DNA from: JANWHF01 sp036276235
GTDB taxonomy: Bacteria > Planctomycetota > Phycisphaerae > Tepidisphaerales > Tepidisphaeraceae
Length of the DNA: 52,023 bases
Direction: 5' to 3'
Assembly (NCBI GenBank): GCA_036276235.1
Contig: DATBDZ010000262.1
Span: 1-52,023, forward strand
Part shown: positions 19,601 to 27,191 of the stretch, piece by piece
Position numbering within the stretch: the stretch's first letter is position 1
Layout of the letters: each line of letters opens with the position of its first letter
Notes under the pieces: generated by a model
Databases searched by the model: none
Told to the model about the DNA's origin: nothing
The model's input: the letters and a program-made list of their open reading frames with translations, nothing else
Position numbers and translations under genes: made by a program

Positions 19601-19751
19601 CCTCGGCATAAACTGTATCGAAGGCCAGGGTCGATTTTCCCGAACCGGAGAGGCCGGTAATGACGACGATCTGATCGCGCGGACTCTCCACGTCGATGTT
19701 CTTCAGGTTATGCTCGCGTGCGCCGCGGATACGGATCGATTTAAGGCTCAT
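16668..19751 (-). CDS. uvrA: UvrA excinuclease subunit with a repeat-derived in-frame insert
   Basis: DNA damage recognition ATPase of nucleotide excision repair, acting with UvrB and UvrC. Two ABC ATPase modules are complete: Walker A GLSGSGKS and GVSGSGKS, signatures TLSGGEAQRIRLA and QLSGGEAQRVKLA, Walker B VLDEPTIGLH and VLDEPTTGLH. Zinc sites are CPACHGLG / CATCGGTR and CEACQGQG / CEVCHGKR. At 1027 aa it is about 85 longer than E. coli UvrA. The excess is a loop after CATCGGTRLKKEVLAVRL, about residues 420-490, of which roughly 443-478 are encoded by a family A palindromic repeat (18318-18424) rich in Pro and Arg. The frame is intact, so the insert is tolerated. ATG 19751 gives the canonical start. 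Confidence 0.95.
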   Translation of the reverse strand: MSLKSIRIRGAREHNLKNIDVESPRDQIVVITGLSGSGKSTLAFDTVYAEGQRKYIESLSAYARQFLDQLQKPDFDEIEGLPPTIAIEQRSASSNPRSTVATTTEIYDYLRVLFARAGTPHCWVCGREIASQTPSQIVDAVMKQPPGTKVMILSPLVRGQKGEHKDIFGAIHKQGFVRARVDGQIHELQKPENAPALKKTFTHNIEAIVDRIVLKPEIRSRLADSVETALKLSQGLVIVSVAQPDNSWKDQIYSEKFACPEHPEVSLPELEPRLFSFNSPHGACPACHGLGTTLKFDPELIVPDDSTSLETGAIEAWRKHGKRMNIYYSRVLRQFCRDFGVSYTGPYSQIPKKVQQVLMYGTDAKGDQGTGTWFEGVVPNLQRRFENTESEFVKTRLHQYMSEQPCATCGGTRLKKEVLAVRLHTLENPAANVSADSARERLFPPPVLRGWAWVGVRAKDIHSTQPPPRPSPGIPEEGEKPTTNPSSGTKLGDVTLPGYSIDDVSRFTVARAKQFFDQLRLGEEGTRIAEPIVREIGARLGFMVDVGLGYLTLDRKTATLSGGEAQRIRLATQVGSGLVGVCYVLDEPTIGLHQRDNTRLIRTLKRLQAIGNTVLMVEHDEDCIRSADYLIDIGPGAGAHGGNVVCAGPIPQVFSEDQSVTIKYLTGEYAIVTPAQRRRLDLDKNALELKGCRENNLKNVDVRIPLGGMVCITGVSGSGKSTLINQTLLPAIKRKLYASKEKAGEHKSLNGLNKIDKVIEIDQSPIGRTPRSNPATYTGVFDEIRKAFSMTREAKIRGYEMGRFSFNVKGGRCEACQGQGTKCIEMHFLPDVYVNCEVCHGKRYNAETLEIHYRGKNISDVLNMTVEEALVFFENFPQIHRALKALNDVGLTYVKLGQPSTQLSGGEAQRVKLATELGKNSTGHTLYVLDEPTTGLHFADIHNLLNVLNRLADMGNTVLVIEHNLDVIKCADWIIDMGPEGGAGGGRVIATGTPEQIAEDPESFTGHYLKAKLQPVEAPPRLAQMIA
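18318..18424. repeat. Family A double hairpin inside uvrA
   Basis: Arm 1 (18318-18366) contains CCTCCTCCGGTATTCCGGGG and arm 2 (18384-18424) contains CCCCCGGAGTACCGGGGG; the arms are inverted copies. The layout and the GTAGAA before the centre match the intergenic copy at 44370-44484. Read on the minus strand it is translated in frame within UvrA. Confidence 0.9.
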
Positions 19752-19851
19752 GTGATGAGGCGATTGTACGGCTGATGTACGATATGCTCAAACGGCTCTC
19801 ATTGTTCGGCCAATTATCAGCCGATATCCCCGACTACGGGACGCTGTGGGT

Positions 19852-20169
19852 ATGGGCAATCGCAACTGGATCCTCGCGGCATGCGCCGGCCTCGCCATGG
19901 CCGGCTGCGGGCACGGCCCGCGCAGCGTGAGTGATCCCGATCCGGCGGATAAAATCCCGGCGATGAAGGAAGCCGCCCAAACCCACAATCAGCGGGCGAT
20001 TCCGCAAATGGTCGCCGACCTGGACAGCGATGACCCGGCTGTCCGCCTCTATTCGATTGACGCGTTGCAGAAGCTTACTGGCCAGACGTTCGGCTACCGA
20101 TACTATGATGACGACGAGGCCCGCAAGCCCGCCGTCGCGAAATGGAAGCAGTGGTTGCTCCACAAATGA
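19852..20169 (+). CDS. Small HEAT-repeat-like lipoprotein
   Basis: A 105-aa predicted lipoprotein. The signal peptide ends in the lipobox LAMAGC, so the mature protein would be lipid-anchored at Cys. The mature part has one helix pair resembling a HEAT repeat (PQMVADLDSDDPAVRLYSID followed by ALQKLTG). ATG 19852 is preferred over GTG 19846, two codons upstream. Its stop overlaps the start of the next gene by 4 bp (ATGA), indicating coupling to the anti-sigma kinase. Function unknown. Confidence 0.7.
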   Translation: MGNRNWILAACAGLAMAGCGHGPRSVSDPDPADKIPAMKEAAQTHNQRAIPQMVADLDSDDPAVRLYSIDALQKLTGQTFGYRYYDDDEARKPAVAKWKQWLLHK

Positions 20170-20567
20170 AAGATCTGCATCTCAACGTCACCAGCGATCC
20201 TGAGCACCTGTCGGAAGTCCGGCGGGCGATCGAGGAGTTTTGCACCAACGCCGGGTTTGACGCGAAGACGACGGGCGAAATCGGACTGGTCGTGAATGAA
20301 GCGATGGCAAATATTATTCGCCACGCATACCGTGATGCGCCGAAGAAGCCCATTGAGGTGGAAGCGCAGTTCGGCGGGGGTATACTTCGGGTGCGGCTGC
20401 GAGACTGGGGCAACGGCGTCGATCCGAGCCGCCGGCCCGATAAAACCGATCCCCTGACCCCCGGTGGGCTCGGCCTGGTCTGCATGCGAAAGCTGATGGA
20501 TGAGACAAGATTCGTTCCGCAGCCGGATGGAATGTTGTTGGAGTTGAAGAAGAAATTGAATAAGTAG
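20166..20567 (+). CDS. RsbW/SpoIIAB-like anti-sigma factor serine kinase
   Basis: GHKL-type ATPase (HATPase_c_2) of 133 residues, related to anti-sigma factors that bind sigma factors or phosphorylate STAS antagonists. N box: EIGLVVNEAMANIIRHAY; G1 box: RLRDWGNGVDP; G2 box: PGGLGLVCMRKLMD. Start ATG 20166 overlaps the preceding stop; a longer frame from 20142 would lie in the upstream gene. The stop TAG comes from the first word of the following repeat. A STAS protein is encoded 97 bp downstream, the typical partner. The sigma factor controlled is not in the window. Confidence 0.85.
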   Translation: MKDLHLNVTSDPEHLSEVRRAIEEFCTNAGFDAKTTGEIGLVVNEAMANIIRHAYRDAPKKPIEVEAQFGGGILRVRLRDWGNGVDPSRRPDKTDPLTPGGLGLVCMRKLMDETRFVPQPDGMLLELKKKLNK

Positions 20568-20655
20568 TCAGAAGGCAGTAGGCAGTAGTCAGAAATGAAT
20601 TCGGCTACTTGGGTCTTTCTGCCTACTGCCTTCTGCCTTCTGCCTTCTGCCTACA
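20562..20655. repeat. Heptamer-word hairpin (family C) between anti-sigma and STAS genes
   Basis: Left arm repeats AGTAGTCAGAAGGCAGTAGG-type words; right arm repeats the complement (CTGCCTT, four times). It supplies the stop codon of the upstream gene and ends 10 bp before the STAS start. Confidence 0.85.
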
Positions 20656-20664
20656 GATTAACCC

Positions 20665-21021
20665 ATGGACCTCACCACCGGCAGCGAACTTGTTCCGCAG
20701 GCACGCATCGAAGGCGATGCGCTGATTCTGGTTGCGCATGGGGAAATCGATCTTCACAACAGCCCGGAACTGCGGACAGTCATCTTCCATTTCATGACCC
20801 GACATCCGGTTAAAAAAGTGATCATTAACATGGCCCAGGTGCCATACATGGACAGCAGCGCGGTGGCGGTGCTGGTGGAGGCGATTCGCCGCCTCAAGCC
20901 GGTGGGAGGCAAGCTCTGCCTGACATCGCTTCAGCCGCGCGTTCTGGGCCTGCTGGAGATTGCGCGCCTGGTCAGCATTTTTACAATCGCCAAAGACGAA
21001 GCCGACGCGTTGACGAAATAG
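20665..21021 (+). CDS. STAS-domain protein (anti-sigma antagonist or MlaB-like)
   Basis: A 118-aa single STAS domain. The phosphorylation-site loop is YMDSSAVAVLVEA, as in SpoIIAA/RsbV proteins where the second Ser is phosphorylated by the partner kinase. It sits between an RsbW-like kinase and mlaE. In the E. coli mla operon the STAS protein MlaB binds the ATPase MlaF, so two roles are possible: antagonist of the anti-sigma factor, or MlaB-type subunit of the lipid transporter. The conserved Ser and adjacent kinase favour the first. There is no clear ribosome site at ATG 20665. Confidence 0.83.
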   Translation: MDLTTGSELVPQARIEGDALILVAHGEIDLHNSPELRTVIFHFMTRHPVKKVIINMAQVPYMDSSAVAVLVEAIRRLKPVGGKLCLTSLQPRVLGLLEIARLVSIFTIAKDEADALTK

Positions 21022-21032
21022 TCTTTAAGTGG

Positions 21033-21094
21033 CATGGGCGGCTCGCCCGTGATTTATCGGCCGAGTACGGCCGATCATGCGCGAGCCGCCCATG
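21033..21094. repeat. Long hairpin (family D) upstream of mlaE
   Basis: Arms CATGGGCGGCTCGC (21033-21046) and complement (21081-21094), with an inner hairpin ATCGGCCG-AGTA-CGGCCGAT having GAGTAC at its tip. Could act as attenuator or terminator, but no T run follows. Confidence 0.8.
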
Positions 21095-21102
21095 ACACGT
21101 AA

Positions 21103-21951
21103 ATGATGACCGAATCTTCCCCCAAATCCCCACAGTCTCCCTCCGCGATTTCGCGCGGGATTATTGCCGTCGGCAATCGGGCCATTGGCTTGATCGAATT
21201 CATCGGCGGGATGGGATACCTCATTCGCGACACGGTTCGCTCCGCGCCGCGCGGCTTGCTCGCGCGACGGGGCCGCAGGCTCGGGTGGCGCAATCTCTGG
21301 GCGCAGATGGTTCGCGTCGGCGTGCGCAGCATCCCGATTGTCTGCCTCGTGCTCTTTTGCATCGGCGCGATCCTATCGCTGCAGATGGCTCCAATTCTCA
21401 AAAATTACGGCGCGGTTTCTCAAACTGCGAACATCATCTCGATTGCCACCTTTCGCGAGCTGGGGCCGCTGGTGAGCGCGATTGTGTTGACCGGCTTCGC
21501 GGGCGCGAGCATTGCCGCCGAGATCGGGACGATGGTCGTTTCCGAAGAGATCGAAGCGCTTGAGGCGCAGTCGATCAGCCCAATCCGATTTCTCGTGCTG
21601 CCTCGGGTTGTCGCAACGTCACTGATGATGGTGTGCGTCGCGGTCGTCGGCGATCTGATGGGCGTGAGCGGCGGCCTCTTTGTCGCCAGCAATTTCCTGG
21701 GCGTCAGCGGCGAGCAATATTTCCGCAAAACCTTCGAAGCAATCCTCGTTCGCGACTTTGTAACGGGTTTAATCAAAGCCGGCGTCTTCGGCACGATCAT
21801 CAGCTCACTGGCCTGCTACCTGGGAATGGGCGTCACCGGCGGCGCCCAAGGCGTCGGCGTCGCGACGACGAGAACCGTGGTGTTGACGATCGTTGCGCTG
21901 ATCACTGTTGACCTGATGTTCACAGCGGCGTTTTACTATTTTGGATGGTGA
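21103..21951 (+). CDS. mlaE: MlaE-type permease of a lipid ABC transporter
   Basis: Inner-membrane permease of the MCE/Mla lipid transport system, which moves phospholipids between the membranes. The 282-aa protein has a cytoplasmic N-terminus and about five membrane helices, with the family's conserved stretch RELGPLVSAIVLTGFAGAS and EIGTMVVSEEIEALEAQSI followed by LPRVVA. Downstream genes encode the matching ATPase and MCE protein, so mlaE-mlaF-mlaD form one unit. ATG 21103 or the adjacent ATG 21106 could be the start. Confidence 0.92.
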   Translation: MMTESSPKSPQSPSAISRGIIAVGNRAIGLIEFIGGMGYLIRDTVRSAPRGLLARRGRRLGWRNLWAQMVRVGVRSIPIVCLVLFCIGAILSLQMAPILKNYGAVSQTANIISIATFRELGPLVSAIVLTGFAGASIAAEIGTMVVSEEIEALEAQSISPIRFLVLPRVVATSLMMVCVAVVGDLMGVSGGLFVASNFLGVSGEQYFRKTFEAILVRDFVTGLIKAGVFGTIISSLACYLGMGVTGGAQGVGVATTRTVVLTIVALITVDLMFTAAFYYFGW

Positions 21952-21959
21952 GGAGAGAA

Positions 21960-22048
21960 ATGCTGAATGCTGATTGCTGAATGCTGATTGAAGAGACGAC
22001 GCCTTGTGTTCCTATTCAGCATTCAGCAATCAGCATTCAGCATTCACC
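21960..22048. repeat. Heptamer-word hairpin (family C) between mlaE and mlaF
   Basis: Left arm: TGCTGAATGCTGATTGCTGA and further copies of the 7-nt word TGCTGAW. Right arm: complement (TTCAGCA/ATCAGCA words). It opens an in-frame extension upstream of mlaF, which I regard as untranslated. Confidence 0.88.
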
Positions 22049-22061
22049 ACTAGCGTTCAGT

Positions 22062-22865
22062 ATGGCGTCGGCAATTCAAGTCCAAAGCGTCACCAAGATC
22101 TACGCCGGGCGCACCGTGCTCGATGGCGTCTGCCTTGACGTGCGCGAGGGGGAAACGCTGGTCATTCTCGGCGGGTCCGGCTCGGGGAAATCCACCTTGC
22201 TTCGCCTGATGATCGGCAATGTCCCCTACGATGGCGGCGAGATCTTCGTCGGCCACGCCAACAAGAGCATCGATAAGATGAGCGAGCCGGATCTGGAGCT
22301 CTACCGCAAATCGCTGGGCGTGCTTTTCCAGAGCGGCGCGCTTTACAACTCGATGAGCGTTTTTGAAAACGTCGCGCTGCCCTTGCGCGAGCACACCGAT
22401 CTGCCGGAAGAAACGATCGAGATCATGGTGAAGATCAAGCTAGAGCTGGTCGGCCTGCGTGAGCATGCGGACAAGATGCCGGCAGAGCTTTCGGGCGGCA
22501 TGAAAAAACGCGCGGGCCTGGCGCGGGCGATCGCGCTGGACCCGCGGATTCTCTTTTACGACGAGCCCTCCGCCGGGCTTGATCCTGTAACCAGTGCCGA
22601 GATCGATCAGCTCATCATCGATTTGAACCGCAAGCTCGGCGTCACCAGCGTCGTCGTGACCCACGAGATGGATAGCGCGTTTCGCATTGCCGACCGAATG
22701 GTGCTGCTCGATCGCGGCAAGTTCATTGTCTCGGGAACCAGCGAGGAAATGCGCGACTCGACCGATCCGCTGGTTCGTCAGTTCGTGCATGGATTGACCG
22801 AAGGCCCGCTGACCGATCGCCGCCGGGCGGGGGGATATGAGGTGGATTTGCTCGGTGGGATATAG
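22062..22865 (+). CDS. mlaF: MlaF-type ATPase of a lipid ABC transporter
   Basis: ATP-binding subunit of the Mla/MCE lipid transporter, 267 aa. Walker A GGSGSGKST, Q-loop LFQSGALYNSMSVFENVALP, ABC signature LSGGMKKR (the Mla-type variant), Walker B ILFYDEPSAGLDP, switch His in VVVTHE. ATG 22062 is chosen because the in-frame ATG at 21981 lies inside the preceding word-repeat hairpin and its residues do not resemble the family. Downstream mlaD begins 13 bp later. Confidence 0.93.
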   Translation: MASAIQVQSVTKIYAGRTVLDGVCLDVREGETLVILGGSGSGKSTLLRLMIGNVPYDGGEIFVGHANKSIDKMSEPDLELYRKSLGVLFQSGALYNSMSVFENVALPLREHTDLPEETIEIMVKIKLELVGLREHADKMPAELSGGMKKRAGLARAIALDPRILFYDEPSAGLDPVTSAEIDQLIIDLNRKLGVTSVVVTHEMDSAFRIADRMVLLDRGKFIVSGTSEEMRDSTDPLVRQFVHGLTEGPLTDRRRAGGYEVDLLGGI

Positions 22866-22878
22866 GAGCGATTAGATC

Positions 22879-24018
22879 ATGGCAAAAGACCGAAACGCCT
22901 TCGTCGCCGGGCTCTTTATCATTGTCAGCTTCACGCTGATCGTTGGAGTCCTCATCCTCATTCACGGGCAGGGGATGGGACCTAAGCGCATCTACGCGGC
23001 GACGTTCAAGCTGACCGACGACGTCGGCGGACTTGCCGTCGGCGATCAGGTGCGGCTCGGCGGTGTCGCGGTCGGCGTGGTCAAAGATTTGCAGTTCTCG
23101 GGATTGGATGGGAATGAGCCGCGCGTCTTGATTCATTTTTCACTTCCCTCTGGAACGACAATTCATGAGGATGCGATCATCCGCGCCCAAAACGGAATCA
23201 CCGGCACATCGGATCTGAACATCGAGAGCGTCGGCACGGGCAAAAAACTAAATGACGGCGAGATGCTCGTCGGGCGGCCCGATCCCAAGAGCGAATTCCT
23301 GGCCGGCCTCCCGAAGATCAGCGACACGGTCGGGGCATTCAAGACGACCGCAGAGTCTGCGACGACGCTGGTGCGGCACGTCAATGACAAGGTCGATCCA
23401 GTCGTCGATAAATACAACGGCGTCGCTAAGAATGCCGGCGAGGCGATGGCCGAGGCGCGCGATCTGATCGGCGACAGCAAGACCGATTTCCGCGGCACGA
23501 TCAAGAATCTCAACGTCACCACCGGCTCAATCAAAGACAAGCTCCCCGGCATTCTCGATCAGTTCAGTGCTTTGCTGACTAAGGTGGATACTGCGCTCAC
23601 GTCCGCCAAGAGCGCGCTTGACGACATTCAGAAAACGGTGGCAAACACGCGCGATGTCAGCGTGACGTTGCGCGAGGTTGTCAGCGGGAATCACGGCAAG
23701 CTTGATGCGATTGTGACGGGATTAAAGGCCACGAGCGACAATCTCAAGGCGACAAGCATCGAAGTCCGCCGCAGCCCCTGGCGATTGCTTTACAAGCCCT
23801 CACCCGATGAGATGGGCAACCTCAATCTCTATGACAGCGCGCGGCAATTCGCCGAAGGCGCCGCCAGCGTCAGCGACGCCGCCACCGCACTGCGCGATGC
23901 CATGAAGGATCCACAAACCGACAAGGCACAACTGCAAAAGCTGATCGATCGGCTGGATGAAACCTTCAAAGGTTTCCACCAGGTCGAGAACAAGCTGTGG
24001 ACCGCCGTGAAGGAATAA
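22879..24018 (+). CDS. mlaD: MCE-domain substrate-binding protein MlaD
   Basis: MCE protein anchored by an N-terminal helix (about 8-27) with the rest in the periplasm. The MCE domain (about 38-120) has VGGLAVGDQVRLGGVAVGVVKDL and IHEDAIIRAQNGITGTSDLNIES. A long C-terminal part (about 150-379) is helical, rich in Ala/Lys/Asp, resembling the coiled helical tunnel of elongated MCE proteins. It would form the periplasmic ring or channel for lipids with MlaE and MlaF. ATG 22879 has GGAG upstream. At 379 aa it is longer than E. coli MlaD. Confidence 0.9.
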   Translation: MAKDRNAFVAGLFIIVSFTLIVGVLILIHGQGMGPKRIYAATFKLTDDVGGLAVGDQVRLGGVAVGVVKDLQFSGLDGNEPRVLIHFSLPSGTTIHEDAIIRAQNGITGTSDLNIESVGTGKKLNDGEMLVGRPDPKSEFLAGLPKISDTVGAFKTTAESATTLVRHVNDKVDPVVDKYNGVAKNAGEAMAEARDLIGDSKTDFRGTIKNLNVTTGSIKDKLPGILDQFSALLTKVDTALTSAKSALDDIQKTVANTRDVSVTLREVVSGNHGKLDAIVTGLKATSDNLKATSIEVRRSPWRLLYKPSPDEMGNLNLYDSARQFAEGAASVSDAATALRDAMKDPQTDKAQLQKLIDRLDETFKGFHQVENKLWTAVKE

Positions 24019-24458
24019 AGACAATTGCCGCCTGCGTGATCCATCAGTCCGACACTCCAGAACAGACCGAAGCTCTCGCCGCCGGCTTGGCTCAAAATCT
24101 CCGTGGCGGCGAATGCATTGCCTTGGATGGCCCGCTGGGCGCCGGCAAAACGCAATTCGTCCGTGGCCTGCTGCGCGGCCTCGGCGGGCGGTCAAATTCC
24201 GTCAATAGTCCAACATACGTTTTACTGAATGTTTACGAGGGCGGCCGGTTGCCGGTGTTCCATCTGGATGCTTATCGCGTGCAGGGAGCCGACGACTTTG
24301 AAGCGATCGGATTCGGCGAATTGCTCGAGCAGCGGGGTGTTGTCGTCGTCGAATGGGCGCAGCGCATTGCCGAACTGCTGCCGGCGAATCGAATCAGCAT
24401 CGTCATCGATCCGATCGACGAGCGGCGGCGGCAGATTCAGGTGACGTTGCCGGGGTGA
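23997..24458 (+). CDS. tsaE: tRNA threonylcarbamoyladenosine biosynthesis ATPase TsaE
   Basis: Small cytoplasmic P-loop ATPase that works with TsaB and TsaD to make t6A37 in ANN-decoding tRNAs. Walker A DGPLGAGKT, switch NSPTYVLLNVYEG, Walker B region VFHLDAYRV and the conserved VVVVEWAQRI are all present. From GTG 23997 (153 aa) it overlaps mlaD by 22 bp; GTG 24036 (140 aa) would fit the family N-terminus (SDTPEQTEALAAGLA) as well and avoids the overlap. It follows the mla genes closely, so co-transcription is likely although the functions differ. Confidence 0.9.
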   Translation: MDRREGIKTIAACVIHQSDTPEQTEALAAGLAQNLRGGECIALDGPLGAGKTQFVRGLLRGLGGRSNSVNSPTYVLLNVYEGGRLPVFHLDAYRVQGADDFEAIGFGELLEQRGVVVVEWAQRIAELLPANRISIVIDPIDERRRQIQVTLPG

Positions 24459-24465
24459 TGGGTGG

Positions 24466-24500
24466 AATTTCAAATCTCAAATTTCAAATTTCAGATCTGT
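24466..24500. repeat. Tandem TTTCAAA word repeat
   Basis: Four near copies of the word ATTTCAAA/TCTCAAA directly after tsaE, without a matching opposite arm. Same style as the family C words. Confidence 0.6.
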
Positions 24501-24525
24501 TTCCGGCACTGAAGGCGCAGAACCA

Positions 24526-24795
24526 ATGACACGCCACGACGAAGAAAACGAAGATTACCTCGATGACCGCGAGGATCCTGATCCGCAAGACGCCGACTGG
24601 AACATGGACCCGGCGGTCATCAAATGCCCATACTGCGGCGGCGATGTCTCGGAGGAATCCGAATACTGCCCCCATTGCGATCGATATATCTCCAAGGAAG
24701 ATGCTCCAGCCAAACGCTCGTATTGGGTGATCGCCGGCATCGTGTTCTTGATTCTTCTCGCCGTTGTGGGTTGGCTGTGGATCCACCCGTTTTGA
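24526..24795 (+). CDS. Zinc-ribbon protein with C-terminal membrane anchor
   Basis: An 89-aa protein with a strongly acidic N-terminus (about 1-25), a four-Cys zinc ribbon (CPYCGGDVSEESEYCPHC, residues 36-53) and one C-terminal hydrophobic helix (about 68-86). Such tail-anchored zinc ribbons are common in planctomycetes; function is not known. ATG 24526 follows the TTTCAAA repeat. It converges with the receiver gene on the other strand, 4 bp apart. Confidence 0.72.
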   Translation: MTRHDEENEDYLDDREDPDPQDADWNMDPAVIKCPYCGGDVSEESEYCPHCDRYISKEDAPAKRSYWVIAGIVFLILLAVVGWLWIHPF

Positions 24796-24799
24796 TGTC

Positions 24800-25231
24800 T
24801 CAGGCATGCATCTCACTTCGTTGCGCCAACACGTCGCGCACCGTTTGCCGAAGCATATCCGGCAGCAGCGGCTTTTCCAGAAAGGCCGCCGCGCCCATTT
24901 TGCGGGCGGCGATTGCCGTCTGTTCACAGCCATAGGCGGTCAGCACGATCACTTTCGATGTGGATTGGCCGGAAAGTTCTTTCAGGACGGCGATGCCCAT
25001 CATGCGCGGCATCGAAAGGTCGAGGATCACCACATCCGGCGCGCTTCGCCGCACCGATTCCAGGGCTTCCAAGCCGTCGGCGGCTTCCTCAACGCGATAT
25101 CCCTCGGCTTCGAGACAGGCTCGCAAAACGAGCCGTATGCGGCTTTCATCATCCGCTATGAGCACTCGCGGGCGCGGGGCGAACGCCCCGGTCGCCGGCC
25201 GCCCCAGCTCGGGCGTCCGAATCGATTCCAT
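24800..25231 (-). CDS. Single-domain response regulator receiver
   Basis: A 143-aa receiver domain without output domain. Acidic pocket in LIADDES, phospho-acceptor Asp in VVILDLSMPRMMG, Thr in VIVLTAYG, Lys in LEKPLLP. I chose ATG 25231; the longer frame to 25483 runs through the histidine kinase gene. It overlaps the 3' end of that gene by 83 bp, so it is likely co-transcribed with the algB-kinB-like pair and may be an extra phosphate acceptor or sink for the kinase. The C-terminus resembles CheY/Spo0F-like proteins. Confidence 0.85.
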   Translation of the reverse strand: MESIRTPELGRPATGAFAPRPRVLIADDESRIRLVLRACLEAEGYRVEEAADGLEALESVRRSAPDVVILDLSMPRMMGIAVLKELSGQSTSKVIVLTAYGCEQTAIAARKMGAAAFLEKPLLPDMLRQTVRDVLAQRSEMHA

Positions 25232-27182
25232 CGTACAACTCCTGCGAGCCAGCAGAAACTTCGCCCCGGACGATGGCGGCGTCAGCCCGACGCAAAGTGA
25301 AAGCGAATTCCGTGCCGCGCCCTTCGGCGCTTTCAACTCGAATCCTTCCTCCGTGGGCCTCGACGATATCCTTGCTGATCGCCAGCCCAAGACCCGACCC
25401 GCTCCCACCCACCTGGCCCGGCACGCGGAAGAATTTTTCAAAGATCCGATGCAGATACGGGCGCGGAATGCCATCTCCGTCATCGCTGACGTAAAACTCG
25501 ACCCATTCTCCCGCCGCCCGCGCGCCCAGGCGAATGTGCCCGCCGGCGGGGGTGTGCCGCAGCGCGTTGTTTAACAGGTTACTTAGAACATGGCCGATTC
25601 GCGTGGAATCAGCCTGCACCAGCCCCAGATCAGGTATCGCATCGACCGTGAGGGTGACGGTTTGCAGATCGCAAGCCGCCTGCTGTTCTTTGGCGGCGCG
25701 CGCGATGAGCTGCTGGGGTGAAATGGGCTGCTGCTCCATCAGGGCTTTACCGGATTCGATCCGCGCCATATCCAGCAGATTCTCGACGATCTGGTGCAAT
25801 CGTTCGGCATCATCGCGCGCGGCGCTCAGCAACTCCTTCTGCTTTTCCGCGAGCGCGCCCACCTTCTGTTCTGTAATCAGATGCAGCACCATTCGCATCG
25901 ACGTGAGCGGCGTCTTAAGCTCATGGCTCACCATCGATAGCAACCCGTTCTTCATCTCATCCAGCCGTCGCAGGCCCGTTACATCCACCAGAATAATCGT
26001 CGCGCCGATTGCTGTTCCCTGCCCGTCGGCAATGGGAACCGTGCGCGGAAGAAACGCGCGGGTTTCGCCGGCATCCTCGACCTGAATCGTCGACTCATAG
26101 CTGCTCAGCGCGTGTGCATGTTCGGTGCGGCTGATGCGGCGATACAGATCGACGAGCCAACCACTGGAAAGCGCGGCGACATCCGTCCCCGGCTTGATGC
26201 CAAACAGATTCTTCGCGGTTTCATTCGCCAGCTCGATGCGGCCTGCGGGATTGAGCACGATTACCGCATCCGGCAGACTGTCGATCGCGAGCTGGGTAGT
26301 GCGTTCGGTGCGGACCAGCCGCTCATGCTCGATTCGCCGATAGGCGCGCAACTGCGTCGTCATCTGATTGAACGCCGCCGCCAGAGTTCCCAGTTCATCT
26401 CGCGTTCGGACGGGTACGGTGAGATTCAGATTCCCCTGCTCGATCTGCCTGACCGAATCGGTCAGCACGCGCACTGGCTGCAATATGAACCGCCCAATCA
26501 ACAATGCAAACAGCAGCGCCAGCGCGGCGCCGCAAATCGTGAGCATATGCATCGCCGACCGAAAATGCCCCGCGGTTCCCCGCGCGCGGCTGTGCGCGCT
26601 GAGCATCCCATTGAGATTCATCTCGATCAGCCCGTGCATCGCCGACTCAACTTCCATCGCCTTGGGAAGGCCGAATTTCGCGTATGATTCGCTACGCTGG
26701 GCCAGTGGAATCGATTGATCGAGCAGCGTTGGATAAAACCGGCGATAATCCTTCCATAATGCCGCCATCCGCTCGGTGGCATCGCGCTCCCCGCTCATCG
26801 TCGCGGCAATCCGCTGGCCACCGAGGCGCTGCTCAAACTGGGTTTGCCAGCGATCCAGTTCGGCACGATCGATCGGGCTATTGCGCCAGAAATGCTGCTG
26901 CAGCGCCGTATCGATGTGATCGACGGCGCTGTTCATGTCTTCGCAGGCCGCCACGCTCTGGAACTCTTCGTTGAAGGTTCGCTCCATCGCGCCGCTGTAG
27001 CGATCGAGTACGGACTCTCCCAGCAGGCTGACGGTCACGAGGATCACCAGCATTCCGCCGAAGCCCAGGAGAAGTTTCGCGCGCAACCCCACCATCTCAG
27101 TGGATCTCTTGAGCGAGCGCTGTGCCAGAGCCATGCCCACTTCCTGCGATGAATGGCGGACGCCAGGCAGCCGGAATTTCAA
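25149..27182 (-). CDS. KinB-like sensor histidine kinase
   Basis: Membrane sensor kinase of 677 aa. Order: membrane helix (about 34-55), periplasmic helical sensor (about 56-210), second helix (about 213-237), HAMP (about 238-290), PAS (about 305-400), HisKA with SMVSHELKTPLTSMRM, and HATPase with N box NLLNNALRHTPAGG, G1 DDGDGIP, F box FEKFFRVPG and G2 GSGSGLGLAISKD. This layout equals Pseudomonas KinB, the kinase of AlgB, and the gene lies 9 bp after an AlgB-like regulator. The signal is not known. Its last residues overlap the receiver gene. Starts at 27182 or internal ATG 27134 are possible. Confidence 0.9.
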   Translation of the reverse strand: MKFRLPGVRHSSQEVGMALAQRSLKRSTEMVGLRAKLLLGFGGMLVILVTVSLLGESVLDRYSGAMERTFNEEFQSVAACEDMNSAVDHIDTALQQHFWRNSPIDRAELDRWQTQFEQRLGGQRIAATMSGERDATERMAALWKDYRRFYPTLLDQSIPLAQRSESYAKFGLPKAMEVESAMHGLIEMNLNGMLSAHSRARGTAGHFRSAMHMLTICGAALALLFALLIGRFILQPVRVLTDSVRQIEQGNLNLTVPVRTRDELGTLAAAFNQMTTQLRAYRRIEHERLVRTERTTQLAIDSLPDAVIVLNPAGRIELANETAKNLFGIKPGTDVAALSSGWLVDLYRRISRTEHAHALSSYESTIQVEDAGETRAFLPRTVPIADGQGTAIGATIILVDVTGLRRLDEMKNGLLSMVSHELKTPLTSMRMVLHLITEQKVGALAEKQKELLSAARDDAERLHQIVENLLDMARIESGKALMEQQPISPQQLIARAAKEQQAACDLQTVTLTVDAIPDLGLVQADSTRIGHVLSNLLNNALRHTPAGGHIRLGARAAGEWVEFYVSDDGDGIPRPYLHRIFEKFFRVPGQVGGSGSGLGLAISKDIVEAHGGRIRVESAEGRGTEFAFTLRRADAAIVRGEVSAGSQELYDGIDSDARAGAAGDRGVRPAPASAHSG

Positions 27183-27191
27183 ACTGAAAAG

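Noticed and set aside
25232..25483. Long N-terminus of the receiver protein
   Set aside because: It lies entirely within the histidine kinase HATPase region and does not resemble a receiver.
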